Positions 27,640-37,032 of a stretch of DNA of 64,000 nucleotides are shown piece after piece; the stretch's first letter is position 1, and every line of letters starts with the position of its first letter. The stretch lies in contig NZ_BAZX01000004.1 in NCBI RefSeq assembly GCF_001310955.1, positions 186,001 through 250,000 of the forward strand, written 5' to 3'. A program made the translations under genes and the position numbers. The notes beneath the pieces were generated by a model. The model did no database searches, was not told the origin of the DNA, and saw nothing but the letters and a program-made list of their open reading frames with translations. The stretch comes from Marinifilum fragile JCM 15579. GTDB taxonomy: Bacteria; Bacteroidota; Bacteroidia; Bacteroidales; Marinifilaceae.

Positions 27640-29472
27640 ATGACTGCAAAATATTCTGAAGACTCAATACGTACACTAGATTGGAAAGAACACATCCGTA
27701 AACGTCCTGGGATGTATATCGGGAAATTGGGCGATGGATCTTCCCACGATGATGGTATCTACATTTTATTAAAAGAAGTAATTGATAACTCCATTGACGA
27801 ATTTGCAATGGGTATTGGTAAATCAATAGAGGTTATCATTACCGATCGTAAAGTTACTGTTCGTGATTATGGACGAGGTATTCCTTTGGGAAAAGTTATT
27901 GATGTAACTTCAAAAATGAATACAGGGGCCAAATATGATTCAAAGGCCTTTAAAAAGTCCGTTGGATTGAATGGTGTAGGTATTAAAGCCGTAAATGCTT
28001 TATCTGATGAATTCATTATTGAATCTTTTCGTGATGGAGAAGTAAAAAAAGCTCAATTTTCGAGAGGTGTTCTTGTAAACGAGGAAGAAATTCAGCCATC
28101 GGAAGAAAAGAATGGAGTTAAGATTACTTTTCATCCAGATGAGGAGATGTTTCCGAATTACAGGTTTATTTCGGAATACATCCAAACCATGTTGAAGAAT
28201 TACGTGTATTTGAATGCAGGTCTTTCGATATACTTTAACGGAGAAAGATTCCTTTCTAGAAATGGTTTACTAGATCTTCTGACAGAGAATATGAACTCTG
28301 AGGGGTTATACGATATTGTTCATCTGAAAGGTGATGATATTGAAATCGCACTTACACATGGCAGACAATACGGTGAGGAATATTATTCGTTTGTAAACGG
28401 ACAGCATACTACCCAAGGAGGAACTCATCTTGCAGCATTTCGTGAAGCGGTTGTAAAAACGGTTCGCGACTTTTACAAGAAAGATTTCGATACATCGGAT
28501 ATCAGAACTTCAATAATTGCAGCAATTAGTATAAAAGTTGAAGAACCAGTTTTTGAATCACAAACCAAAACCAAATTAGGTTCTAAAGATATTGGGCCAA
28601 ATGGACCTTCGGTTCGTAATTTTATTATGGATTTTGTGACTTCGAATTTGGATAATTACTTGCACAAAAATCCAGAGGTTGCAGATATCTTGCATAAAAA
28701 GATCCTTGAAAACGAGAAGGAGCGTAAGGCAATTTCAGGAATCAAGAAAATCGCAAAGGAAAGAGCGAAGAAGGCAAGTCTTCACAACAGAAAATTGCGC
28801 GACTGTAGAGTTCACTTTAATTCAAAGCACGAATCAAAATCCGAAGCCTCAATTTTTATTACCGAGGGAGATTCTGCCAGTGGATCGATTACAAAATCAA
28901 GAAATGTAAATACCCAGGCTGTATTTAGCTTGAAAGGGAAGCCTCTTAATACTTATGGGTTGACTAAAAAGATTGTTTACGAAAATGAGGAATTTAATTT
29001 ACTACAAGCAGCCTTAAATATTGAAGATGGAATGGAAGGCTTGCGTTATAACAACGTGATTATTGCAACGGATGCCGATGTGGATGGTATGCACATTAGG
29101 TTATTGTTGATCACTTTCTTCCTACAGTTCTTTCCTGATTTGGTGAGAGGAGGACATCTGTACATTTTACAAACTCCTTTGTTCAGAGTTAGAAATAAGA
29201 GAAAAACTTACTATTGCTACTCTGATGAAGAAAGAGAGAAGGCAATTAAACGTTTGGGAGCAAAACCCGAAATTACACGATTTAAGGGATTGGGTGAAAT
29301 TTCACCTGACGAATTCAAAAACTTCATTGGAAAAGATATCAGATTGGATCCGGTTGTGATGAAAAAAGATGATTCTGTTTCCAAAATGTTGGAATTCTAT
29401 ATGGGAAAAAATACACCGGAACGACAGACATTTATTATTGATAATTTGTATGTTGAGAAAGACGAGTTGTAA
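27640..29472 (+). CDS. parE: Type IIA topoisomerase subunit B (ParE/GyrB)
   Basis: ATPase subunit of topoisomerase IV, which decatenates chromosomes. The 610 residues hold the GHKL ATPase ([37 protein letters not shown]), a transducer domain with [13 protein letters not shown], and the TOPRIM domain with [12 protein letters not shown] and [10 protein letters not shown]. It is paired with the A subunit downstream at 59 bases, as in Bacteroidota topoisomerase IV operons, and its length fits ParE rather than longer GyrB proteins. The parE name rests on pairing and length. Confidence 0.9.
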   Translation: MTAKYSEDSIRTLDWKEHIRKRPGMYIGKLGDGSSHDDGIYILLKEVIDNSIDEFAMGIGKSIEVIITDRKVTVRDYGRGIPLGKVIDVTSKMNTGAKYDSKAFKKSVGLNGVGIKAVNALSDEFIIESFRDGEVKKAQFSRGVLVNEEEIQPSEEKNGVKITFHPDEEMFPNYRFISEYIQTMLKNYVYLNAGLSIYFNGERFLSRNGLLDLLTENMNSEGLYDIVHLKGDDIEIALTHGRQYGEEYYSFVNGQHTTQGGTHLAAFREAVVKTVRDFYKKDFDTSDIRTSIIAAISIKVEEPVFESQTKTKLGSKDIGPNGPSVRNFIMDFVTSNLDNYLHKNPEVADILHKKILENEKERKAISGIKKIAKERAKKASLHNRKLRDCRVHFNSKHESKSEASIFITEGDSASGSITKSRNVNTQAVFSLKGKPLNTYGLTKKIVYENEEFNLLQAALNIEDGMEGLRYNNVIIATDADVDGMHIRLLLITFFLQFFPDLVRGGHLYILQTPLFRVRNKRKTYYCYSDEEREKAIKRLGAKPEITRFKGLGEISPDEFKNFIGKDIRLDPVVMKKDDSVSKMLEFYMGKNTPERQTFIIDNLYVEKDEL

Positions 29473-29531
29473 GAATTCAGAACCTACAATCAGTAAATCG
29501 AATAACTAAAACCATTAAACCCAAAATCTCT

Positions 29532-32135
29532 ATGAGTAGCGAAGAGAGACAAGATATGGAGAACCAGGAGGAGTTGGACAACGAGTTGAACGGTACCCAA
29601 CCAGAAGCCATGAGAAATGTTACTTACCTAAAAGGTATGTATCAGGATTGGTTTTTGGATTATGCGTCATATGTAATTCTAGAACGTGCTGTACCTTACG
29701 TGAACGATGGATTAAAACCAGTTCAGCGTAGGATTTTGCATGCCATGAAACAATTGGATGACGGACGTTACAACAAAGTGGCAAACATTATTGGTAATAC
29801 CATGCAGTATCACCCTCATGGTGATGCATCTATCGGTGATGCCTTGGTTCAATTGGGACAAAAAGATTTATTGATCGATACTCAGGGAAACTGGGGAAAT
29901 ATACTTACAGGTGACTCTTCAGCAGCTCCTCGTTATATTGAGGCTCGCTTATCGAAGTTTGCCTTAGAGGTTTTGTTCAACCCGAAAACTACCAATTGGA
30001 AACTTTCTTACGATGGTAGAAACAAAGAACCTATTACGCTTCCTGTAAAATTCCCATTGCTGTTGGCTCAAGGAGTAGAGGGGATTGCTGTAGGATTGGC
30101 TTCAAAAATTTTACCGCATAACTTTAATGAACTAATTGATGCTTGTATTGCTTATTTGAAAGAAGAGGAATTCGAGCTTTATCCTGATTTCCCGACTGCA
30201 GGAATGGTAGAGGTTAGCCGTTACAATGACGGATTAAGAGGGGGAGCCGTTAAAGTTCGTGCGAGAATTGAAAAAGTTGATAACAAGACTTTAAAAATAT
30301 CTGAAATCCCTTATGGAAAAACAACATCTAGTCTTATTGAGTCAATTATTAAGGCCAATGATAAGGGAAAAATTAAGATTAAGAAGATTGATGACAATAC
30401 AGCTGAAAATGTTGAGATCCTGATACATTTAGGAAATGGTATTTCTTCGGATAAAACCATTGATGCTCTTTACGCATTTACCGATTGTGAAACTTCGATT
30501 TCACCTAATGCATGTATTATTGAAGATGATAAGCCGAAGTTTATTGGCGTATCGGAAATTCTTAAACGATCTGCGGATAATACGGTTGCACTTCTGAAAT
30601 TAGAACTTGAAATACGCAAGCGCGAGCTGGAAGAAGCGTGGCACTATGCATCTTTGGAAAGAATCTTTATTGAGAATAGAATTTATCGAGATATTGAGGA
30701 ATGCGAAACTTGGGAGGGAATCATTGAAACCATTGATGAAGGATTAAAACCTTACACCCAGCATTTGATGCGCGCTGTTACTCAGGATGATATCATTCGT
30801 TTAACGGAGATTAAGATTAAGAGAATTTCTAAGTTTGATATCGATAAGGCAAAAGATTTTATCCAGTCTATCGAGGATGAGATCGAAGAAATTAAGGTTC
30901 ATATTGCAAATATTATTCCTTTTACAATTCGTTATTTCCAAGCCATTAAAAAGAAGTATGGCAAAGGAAAAGAGAGAAAAACAGAAATCAGAAGCTTCGA
31001 GAATATTGTTGCAACAAAGGTGGTTGTTGCTAACCAGAAATTGTATATCAATCGCGAAGATGGTTTCATGGGAACCGGCTTGAAGAAAGATGAATATGTA
31101 TGTGAATGCTCGGATATTGATGATGTAATTATATTCAGGAAAGATGGCACTTATTTCGTAACCAAAGTTTCTGAAAAATCATTCATTGGTAAAAATATCT
31201 TGCATATTGCTATTTTCCGTAAGAATGATAAAAGAACCATTTACAATGTAGCTTATCGTGATGGACGTGGTGGAATTTGCTATGTGAAGCGTTTCTCGGT
31301 TACAAGTATTACCCGTGATAAGGAGTATGATCTGACCAAGGGGACAGAAGGTTCAAGAATTCTTTATTTTACTGAAAATCCGAATGGAGAGGCGGAAATT
31401 ATCCGAGTTGTTCTTAAGCCAAAACCAAGACTGAAAAAATTAAACTTCGAGTTTGATTTTGCCGAGTTGGCTGTAAAAGGACGTGCATCCATGGGAAATA
31501 TTCTCTCCAGAAACGATGTGCATAAGATAACTTTAAAACATGAAGGTGTTTCAACACTTGGCGGTCGTAAAATTTGGTTCGATCCAGATGTGTTGCGTTT
31601 AAATACCGATCAGCGAGGTGATTTCTTGGGAGAATTTATTGGCGATGACAGAATATTGGTTGTAAGCAGACCAGCTTCTTTCCATTTTACCAGTTTCGAT
31701 TTAAGCAATCATTATTCAGATGATATCAGTATTATTGAAAAATTTGATGCTGAGAAAGTATGGTCTGCTGTATTTTACGATGCAGATCAGGAATATTGGT
31801 ATTTGAAGAGATTTACCATGGAAGGAAATGGTAAACCAACTGGTTTCGTTGGTGATAATCCAGAGAACAAATTGTTGATTCTAACGGATGAGAAACATCC
31901 TAGGTTTGAGATTTCGTTTGGAGGTAAAAATGAAGATAGACCAAGCGAAATTATAGAAGGAGAAGAGTTTATTGGAGTAAAATCATACAAGGCTAGAGGA
32001 AAGCGATTAAGCATTTACGAAATTTCCGATATTAAAGAAATTGAACCACTTCCACGAGAGAATGAAATACAGGAAGAAGAAGAGGAGGAACGTGATGCTA
32101 TTGAAGAGGTTATAACCGAAGATGACAAAAATTAA
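29532..32135 (+). CDS. parC: Type IIA topoisomerase subunit A (ParC/GyrA)
   Basis: DNA-cleaving subunit of topoisomerase IV. The 867 residues include the breakage-reunion domain with RAVPYVNDGLKPVQRRIL, YHPHGDASIGDALV and the active-site Tyr in APRYIEARLSKFA (about residue 136), then a long coiled-coil stretch (about 390-470). The C-terminal domain (about 500-840) is degenerate and lacks a clear GyrA box, favouring ParC over GyrA. An acidic tail (EEEEERDAIEE) ends the protein. A strong terminator follows. Confidence 0.9.
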   Translation: MSSEERQDMENQEELDNELNGTQPEAMRNVTYLKGMYQDWFLDYASYVILERAVPYVNDGLKPVQRRILHAMKQLDDGRYNKVANIIGNTMQYHPHGDASIGDALVQLGQKDLLIDTQGNWGNILTGDSSAAPRYIEARLSKFALEVLFNPKTTNWKLSYDGRNKEPITLPVKFPLLLAQGVEGIAVGLASKILPHNFNELIDACIAYLKEEEFELYPDFPTAGMVEVSRYNDGLRGGAVKVRARIEKVDNKTLKISEIPYGKTTSSLIESIIKANDKGKIKIKKIDDNTAENVEILIHLGNGISSDKTIDALYAFTDCETSISPNACIIEDDKPKFIGVSEILKRSADNTVALLKLELEIRKRELEEAWHYASLERIFIENRIYRDIEECETWEGIIETIDEGLKPYTQHLMRAVTQDDIIRLTEIKIKRISKFDIDKAKDFIQSIEDEIEEIKVHIANIIPFTIRYFQAIKKKYGKGKERKTEIRSFENIVATKVVVANQKLYINREDGFMGTGLKKDEYVCECSDIDDVIIFRKDGTYFVTKVSEKSFIGKNILHIAIFRKNDKRTIYNVAYRDGRGGICYVKRFSVTSITRDKEYDLTKGTEGSRILYFTENPNGEAEIIRVVLKPKPRLKKLNFEFDFAELAVKGRASMGNILSRNDVHKITLKHEGVSTLGGRKIWFDPDVLRLNTDQRGDFLGEFIGDDRILVVSRPASFHFTSFDLSNHYSDDISIIEKFDAEKVWSAVFYDADQEYWYLKRFTMEGNGKPTGFVGDNPENKLLILTDEKHPRFEISFGGKNEDRPSEIIEGEEFIGVKSYKARGKRLSIYEISDIKEIEPLPRENEIQEEEEEERDAIEEVITEDDKN

Positions 32136-32146
32136 ATAGTAATAAC

Positions 32147-32173
32147 ACAGGTGTCATAGACACCTGTTTTTTT
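32147..32173 (+). terminator. Rho-independent terminator of parE-parC
   Basis: A 9-bp perfect stem ACAGGTGTC / GACACCTGT with an ATA loop, running into seven Ts. It ends only ten bases before the aroK start codon. Confidence 0.9.
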
Positions 32174-32182
32174 CTTATTGTT

Positions 32183-32704
32183 ATGCGAATATTTTTAGTA
32201 GGATATATGGGGAGTGGAAAATCGCGTTGGGGTAAAATGATTGCCAATCATTACGGACTTCGTTTTATCGACTTGGATACTCATATTGAAGAACTTGAAG
32301 GAATGACAATTCCGGAAATATTTGCCAAATACAAGGAGGAAGGATTTCGAGAAAGAGAGAAAAGTGCATTACAGTCTATTGCTGAGATCGACAATCTGAT
32401 TATAGCAACAGGAGGTGGGGCTCCTTGTTATGAGAATAACATGCAAGAAATGAATTCTTTGGGAGACACACTTTACATTGAGGGAACTCCTGAATTATTG
32501 CGCGATCGAATCACAAATTCGAAAACAGAACGCCCCCTTGTAAAAAACTTCACTCAAGAAGAATTGCTGGAATACATCCAGAATCACCTGAATTCAAGAA
32601 AACCTTTTTACGAGCAAGCAAAGTATAAAATTGAAACTGGAGATTTGCAGTTGGAAAATTTTATCCAAATTCTAGATCCAATTATAAATTCTCTAAATCA
32701 GTAA
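32183..32704 (+). CDS. aroK: Shikimate kinase
   Basis: Phosphorylates shikimate at the 3-OH in aromatic amino acid synthesis. The 173 residues have the P-loop GYMGSGKSRWG, the shikimate-binding DLDTHIEE with Glu/Arg-rich GFREREKSAL, ATGGGAPCY and the lid region TERPL. The gene begins ten bases after the parC terminator with no room for its own promoter, so expression must come from read-through or from a promoter inside parC. Its last 23 bases overlap the convergent HAD gene. Confidence 0.93.
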   Translation: MRIFLVGYMGSGKSRWGKMIANHYGLRFIDLDTHIEELEGMTIPEIFAKYKEEGFREREKSALQSIAEIDNLIIATGGGAPCYENNMQEMNSLGDTLYIEGTPELLRDRITNSKTERPLVKNFTQEELLEYIQNHLNSRKPFYEQAKYKIETGDLQLENFIQILDPIINSLNQ

Positions 32705-33335
32705 GTTTAAATTCATTTAGATTACCTAAGGTTTTATTGGCAATAATAAACTTTTTTAAATTCAACGCTCCTGATTCGGGAATGGCAAAACATTTCATAT
32801 TCGCAGCCAAAGCCGATATAACGCCATTTAAAGAATCTTCGAATACCAGGCATTCATTTGGATTTACACCAAGCATTTTTGCGGTTGAAATGAAAATTTG
32901 TGGATGAGGTTTCCCATATTCTTCGTACTCTGCAGAATGAATAACTTCAAAATATTCTCGAATATTTAATTTGTCTAGTACAGTTTCAATAATTTTCATT
33001 TTCGATGAGGAAGCCAAACCTATTTTTAAGGGTGATTTCTTTAAGTCTTCCAATATTTTGTACACCCCGGTTAATGCTTCTCCTTTTTCCTCAACCAGAT
33101 TAATTACGTTGTTTACGATGGCATCAACAACTTCAGATTTGCTTTTGTGATTCCAGCTTTGAATTTCCCACATGGTATCAACGACTTCATCAATCCTTTT
33201 TCCCATGAAAATTTCAAACATTTTTTTGCTTGTATTAATTCCCAATGAGTTGAATACCAAATTCTCACTCTCTTGCCAAAATGGTTCTGAGTCGATCAAC
33301 AACCCATCCATATCAAAAATTACTGCTTTAATCAT
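32682..33335 (-). CDS. HAD hydrolase, beta-phosphoglucomutase-like
   Basis: A 217-residue HAD protein with cap domain, acting on a phosphorylated sugar or similar. Motif I VIFDMDGLLIDSEP, motif II GLASSS, motif III GKPHPQIF and motif IV FEDSLNGV are complete. The frame continues to 33389, but the ATG at 33335 begins exactly at the motif I strand (MIKAVIFDMDG). A TATTTTTG element at 33340-33347 (minus strand) abuts that start, so the message may be nearly leaderless. It overlaps aroK tail to tail. Confidence 0.88.
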   Translation of the reverse strand: MIKAVIFDMDGLLIDSEPFWQESENLVFNSLGINTSKKMFEIFMGKRIDEVVDTMWEIQSWNHKSKSEVVDAIVNNVINLVEEKGEALTGVYKILEDLKKSPLKIGLASSSKMKIIETVLDKLNIREYFEVIHSAEYEEYGKPHPQIFISTAKMLGVNPNECLVFEDSLNGVISALAANMKCFAIPESGALNLKKFIIANKTLGNLNEFKLTDLENL

Positions 33336-33479
33336 TTGGCAAAAATAGTGTTTTTTTATAGGATATTTTAAATCGATAGATTTTATCAAATTGTTAATAA
33401 TTGTTAAATTGCTGACTCTCCAAGCATAAAGAAGTCGATTTTTTTAAATTTGTTAGGTACCAAATGAAAGTTTCTAAAT

Positions 33480-34409
33480 ATGGATATAGTTGTTGAGCAT
33501 CTGACTAAAAGATATGGCCCGCAAAAAGCTGTAGACAATGTTTCTTTTCGTGTTAAAGCTGGAGAAGTATTGGGCTTTTTAGGACCGAATGGTGCAGGAA
33601 AGACAACCACGATGAAAGCAATTTCCTGTTATATTAATCCTGATGAGGGAGATGTTAAAGTGGGAGGTTATTCTATAAAAGAGCATCCTGAAATAATAAA
33701 GAAGAATATTGGTTATTTGCCTGAAAATAATCCTCTTTATCAGGATATGAATATTATTGATTTTTTAGAGTTTATTGCGAAAATTCATGGTATTCCTAAA
33801 TACTTAATTCCCGAACGGATTTTAGATATGGTCCGAATTTGTGGACTTGAGGGAGAAAAGCACAAATTGATTAGTGAACTTTCCAAAGGATATCAGCAAA
33901 GAGTTGGTTTGGCCCAAGCTTTAATTCACGATCCTGAAATTTTGATACTTGATGAGCCAACTACAGGATTAGATCCAAACCAGATTGTTGAAATTAGAGA
34001 GCTAATAAAAAGAATTGGGAAGGAAAAAACAGTAATCTTAAGTTCTCATATTCTTGCAGAAGTGGAAGCCACTTGCGATCGAATCTTGATTATCAACAAT
34101 GGTAGAATTGTTGTTGATGGTACTGCCGAGGAATTAAGAAAACAGGCTGCAGGGAATGAAATTTTGAAATTGGGCATTCAAGGTGGTGACGTAAATGATA
34201 TTTTCGAAAATTTGTTGAATTTAGATACTATTGATTCTGTGGATTTTATTGATATCGATAAACAATTGTTCGAGGTACAATCATTGAAGGAGGAAACTTC
34301 GGTGAAGGCTATTTTTGATTTATGTGTTCAAAACAACTATTATATTTCGGAATTAACACCAACCGAGAAAAAACTGGAAGATATTTTCCGACAACTAACT
34401 CTTCATTAA
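33480..34409 (+). CDS. gldA: GldA-type ABC transporter ATP-binding protein
   Basis: Cytoplasmic ATPase of the GldAFG exporter, known to be needed for gliding in Flavobacterium but widespread in non-gliding Bacteroidota. The 309 residues contain Walker A GPNGAGKTTT, Q-loop region NNPLYQDM, signature LSKGYQQRVG, Walker B ILILDEPTTGLDP and the switch His in LSSHILAE, followed by a C-terminal domain of about 85 residues. A TAAATTTG element at 33445-33452 may be its promoter. It starts the gldA-gldF-gldG unit. Confidence 0.88.
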   Translation: MDIVVEHLTKRYGPQKAVDNVSFRVKAGEVLGFLGPNGAGKTTTMKAISCYINPDEGDVKVGGYSIKEHPEIIKKNIGYLPENNPLYQDMNIIDFLEFIAKIHGIPKYLIPERILDMVRICGLEGEKHKLISELSKGYQQRVGLAQALIHDPEILILDEPTTGLDPNQIVEIRELIKRIGKEKTVILSSHILAEVEATCDRILIINNGRIVVDGTAEELRKQAAGNEILKLGIQGGDVNDIFENLLNLDTIDSVDFIDIDKQLFEVQSLKEETSVKAIFDLCVQNNYYISELTPTEKKLEDIFRQLTLH

Positions 34410-34416
34410 TAGATTT

Positions 34417-35142
34417 ATGAAGCAAATATTTCACATTGCATATCGGGAGCTAAATTCCTTTTTTGATTCGCTTACAGCTTATGTATTAATAGCAATATTT
34501 CTTGGCTTTAGCGGATTTTTCACATGGATTTACGGTGCTGATGTATTCTTTTTAGGGCAGGCTAGTCTTGATACTTTTTTTACTGTTGCCTACTGGAGCT
34601 TGTTTATTTTTATTCCGGCATTAACGATGAGATCTATTGCGGGAGAATTAAAGGCAGGTACTTTGGAGTTATTGCTTACCAAGCCTGTGAGTGATTGGCA
34701 ATTAATCTTAGGAAAATTCTTGTCAACATTTTTATTAATAGGAATTGCTTTAACGCCAACATTGTTCTATTATTTCACATTGTGGGGCATTGGTCCTGTC
34801 GATCACTCGGCCATTATTTTAGGATATTTAGGATTACTCTTGATGAGTATGGTTTATATAAGCATTGGATTGTTAACCAGTTGCCTGTTTTCGAATCCTA
34901 TTGTAGCTTCTTTAACGGCATTGTCTATCGGGATTTTTTTTCATATCATTTTTGATGTCTTGGCTGCGAATTTTGTTGGGTTTACAGGAAGTGTGTTTAG
35001 TTTTTTGAGTTTATCTACACATTTTGAGTCAATTACTCGTGGTGTTGTTGATACAAAAGATCTAATCTATTTCTTTTCAATTTCATTCTTTTGTTTGTAT
35101 TCGTCTAAAATGATTCTTTCAAGTAGAAACCTTCAAGTATAA
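34417..35142 (+). CDS. gldF: GldF-type ABC transporter permease
   Basis: A 241-residue inner-membrane permease with about six helices (ABC-2 type). IAYRELNSFFDSLTAYVLI at the start and ELKAGTLELLLTKPVSDWQL in the middle are typical of GldF. It begins seven bases after gldA and is followed 17 bases later by gldG, so the three form one operon. Confidence 0.88.
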   Translation: MKQIFHIAYRELNSFFDSLTAYVLIAIFLGFSGFFTWIYGADVFFLGQASLDTFFTVAYWSLFIFIPALTMRSIAGELKAGTLELLLTKPVSDWQLILGKFLSTFLLIGIALTPTLFYYFTLWGIGPVDHSAIILGYLGLLLMSMVYISIGLLTSCLFSNPIVASLTALSIGIFFHIIFDVLAANFVGFTGSVFSFLSLSTHFESITRGVVDTKDLIYFFSISFFCLYSSKMILSSRNLQV

Positions 35143-35159
35143 TGTATTAGATACTAAAT

Positions 35160-36673
35160 ATGATAAAAAGAAGAAAAGTTATATATAATATTTTAATGGT
35201 AGCAGGCTTGTTGATTGTGTTGAATTCACTTTCATCGATGTTTTTTCTTAGAGCCGATTTTACCGAAGATAAAAGGTATACCTTGGATCGTTCTACAAAA
35301 CGTATCCTAAAAGAGGTAAATGAGCCGATCATTATCACTTTGTATATTTCTGAGGATTTACCAACAGATGTTAATAGAACAGTTAAGGATTTGAAAAACT
35401 TATTAACGGAGTACAGTCATTATAGCAATAGAAAAATCGATTTTGAATATATTAATCCGAATAAGAACCAAGGACTTGAACAAGAAGCTATAGAAGCTGG
35501 AATCCACCCTGTGCCATTGGAAGTAAGAGAAAAAGATCAGTTAACGGTGCAAAGGGTCTTTTGGGCATGGTAATTCAGGTAGGCAATGAGTTTGAAGCAA
35601 TTCCATTAATTAAACCTGGAATTGCGATGGAATATACTTTATCAACTTTAATCAAAAGGTTAACCATTAAAGATAAACCTCAGATTGGTTATATCATGGG
35701 ACATGGAGAACCTGAATTTGCTGCTATCGAACAAGTGTTGGATGAATTATCAATACTATATGATGTAAAACCTGTATATCTTCTTTCAGAACCCGATTTG
35801 GAAAAATATAAATGTTTGATGTTAATTGGTCCAACTGGAACGATTTCTCCAACTCAATTGGGAAGTCTTGATAATTACCTTGAAAAAGGAGGATCGTTGA
35901 TGATTGCTATGGAACGTGTTCGGGGAATGTTGAATGATGGTATTGGTGTTACTGTAAACACAGGTTTGGAAAAATGGCTCGAAGATAAGGGCTTGTATGT
36001 TGAAGATTCTTTTATTGTTGATAAAAAATGTGGTACTGTAACCGTCCAACAACAAGGATTTTTCTCATTTCCACAGCAAATCAATTTTCCATTTCTACCT
36101 GTGATTTCTCAATTTACAAATCATAGTATTACAGATGGTATTGAAACTCTGATTTTGCAATTTGCAAGTCCGATAAAGTATGTAGGAGATACTTTAATGA
36201 ATTATCAACCATTGGCTTATACTTCAAAAATATCAGGAAAACTAAAAGCGCCAATAAGCTTTAATATTGGTAGAAATTGGAGAGCACAAGACTTTCTTTA
36301 TCCTGATTTAGTTGTAGCGGCAGCTTTATCAGGACCAATGGGCGGAGAAGAAGATGCCAAGATTTGTTTAATTGGCGATGGTAATTTTATTGTAAATGGA
36401 TTTGGTGCAAATAAAATTCCGATTCAAAAAGATAACATTAATCTTTTTGCCAATGCGATTGATTGGCTCTCAGATGACTCAGGCTTAATGAGCTTAAGAA
36501 CAAAAGGAGTTTTGTCGCGACCGTTGAAAGAAATTTCTGATGGAAAAGTATTCATGATCAAGTACTTTAACTTTTTAATCCCAGTAGTGCTTTTAATTGC
36601 ATATGGAGTAATAAGATTTAAACGAAGAAGCAATAGACGAAGCAAAAGGATGCGACCTGGATTTATAAAATAA
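35160..36673 (+). pseudogene. gldG: gldG, ABC-transporter auxiliary (Gld-type) protein, one-base frameshift
   Basis: The homologous protein is about 500 residues, with an N-terminal membrane anchor, a periplasmic ABC_transp_aux domain and a C-terminal anchor (here VVLLIAYGVIRFKRRS). The gene is split: 35160-35573 ends in ..VQRVFWAW, and 35561-36673 opens at a TTG with ..LGMVIQVGNE. Restoring one T in the run at 35559-35562 gives ..VQRVFLGMVIQVG, which joins the halves without loss. Both parts are well preserved, so the lesion is recent or a consensus error. Without correction only the first 137 residues are translated, leaving GldA and GldF without this partner. Confidence 0.85.
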
Positions 36674-36686
36674 CGATGGAATTCTA

Positions 36687-36761
36687 TTGTTCCCGGCTTC
36701 CGGAAAATCGGGGAAAGATTTTGCCGGAAGCTAATTAGCATATCAATGAATCGGGGAACAA
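36687..36761. repeat. Large nested inverted repeat after gldG
   Basis: An inner hairpin pairs GCTTCCGGAAAATC (36696-36709) with GATTTTGCCGGAAGC (36717-36731), 14 bp with one bulged G. An outer arm TTGTTCCCG (36687-36695) pairs with CGGGGAACAA (36752-36761), and ATCGGGGAA occurs twice within it. There is no U-tract, so it is not a plain terminator. It resembles REP-like or transposon-end structures. The rest of the 360-base gap to the lytic transglycosylase gene is AT-rich with no gene. Confidence 0.6.
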
Positions 36762-36983
36762 ATAAAAACTGTAAGTTTTTATTTATCGAAAGCAATTTAA
36801 TTATATTAAAGTCACTAATCAAAAAAAATATTCAATTATGTATTGGCCTAGGGTTGAGATCGGATGTAAGTTTCAGTCTATTAGTATTATCCGATATTGT
36901 AGGATCTGTTAATTTAAATACGATTTAAATAATTCGATTAGCTATTTGTTTATAAATTAGTTGTATTTGTTTATAAAATACAT

Positions 36984-37015
36984 AAAAAAAGCGAAGATAT
37001 TTCTTCGCTTTTTTT
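36984..37015. terminator. Bidirectional terminator between gldG and the lytic transglycosylase gene
   Basis: Seven As, GCGAAGA, a short loop, TCTTCGC and seven Ts. It works in both directions and lies 18 bases after the minus-strand transglycosylase stop. Confidence 0.9.
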
Positions 37016-37032
37016 ATATAAAATATGTCTGT

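Noticed and set aside
35556..35575. Programmed -1 frameshift in gldG
   Set aside because: No X-XXY-YYZ heptamer or obvious downstream stem; similar one-base losses in unrelated genes nearby make a simple deletion or sequencing error more likely.
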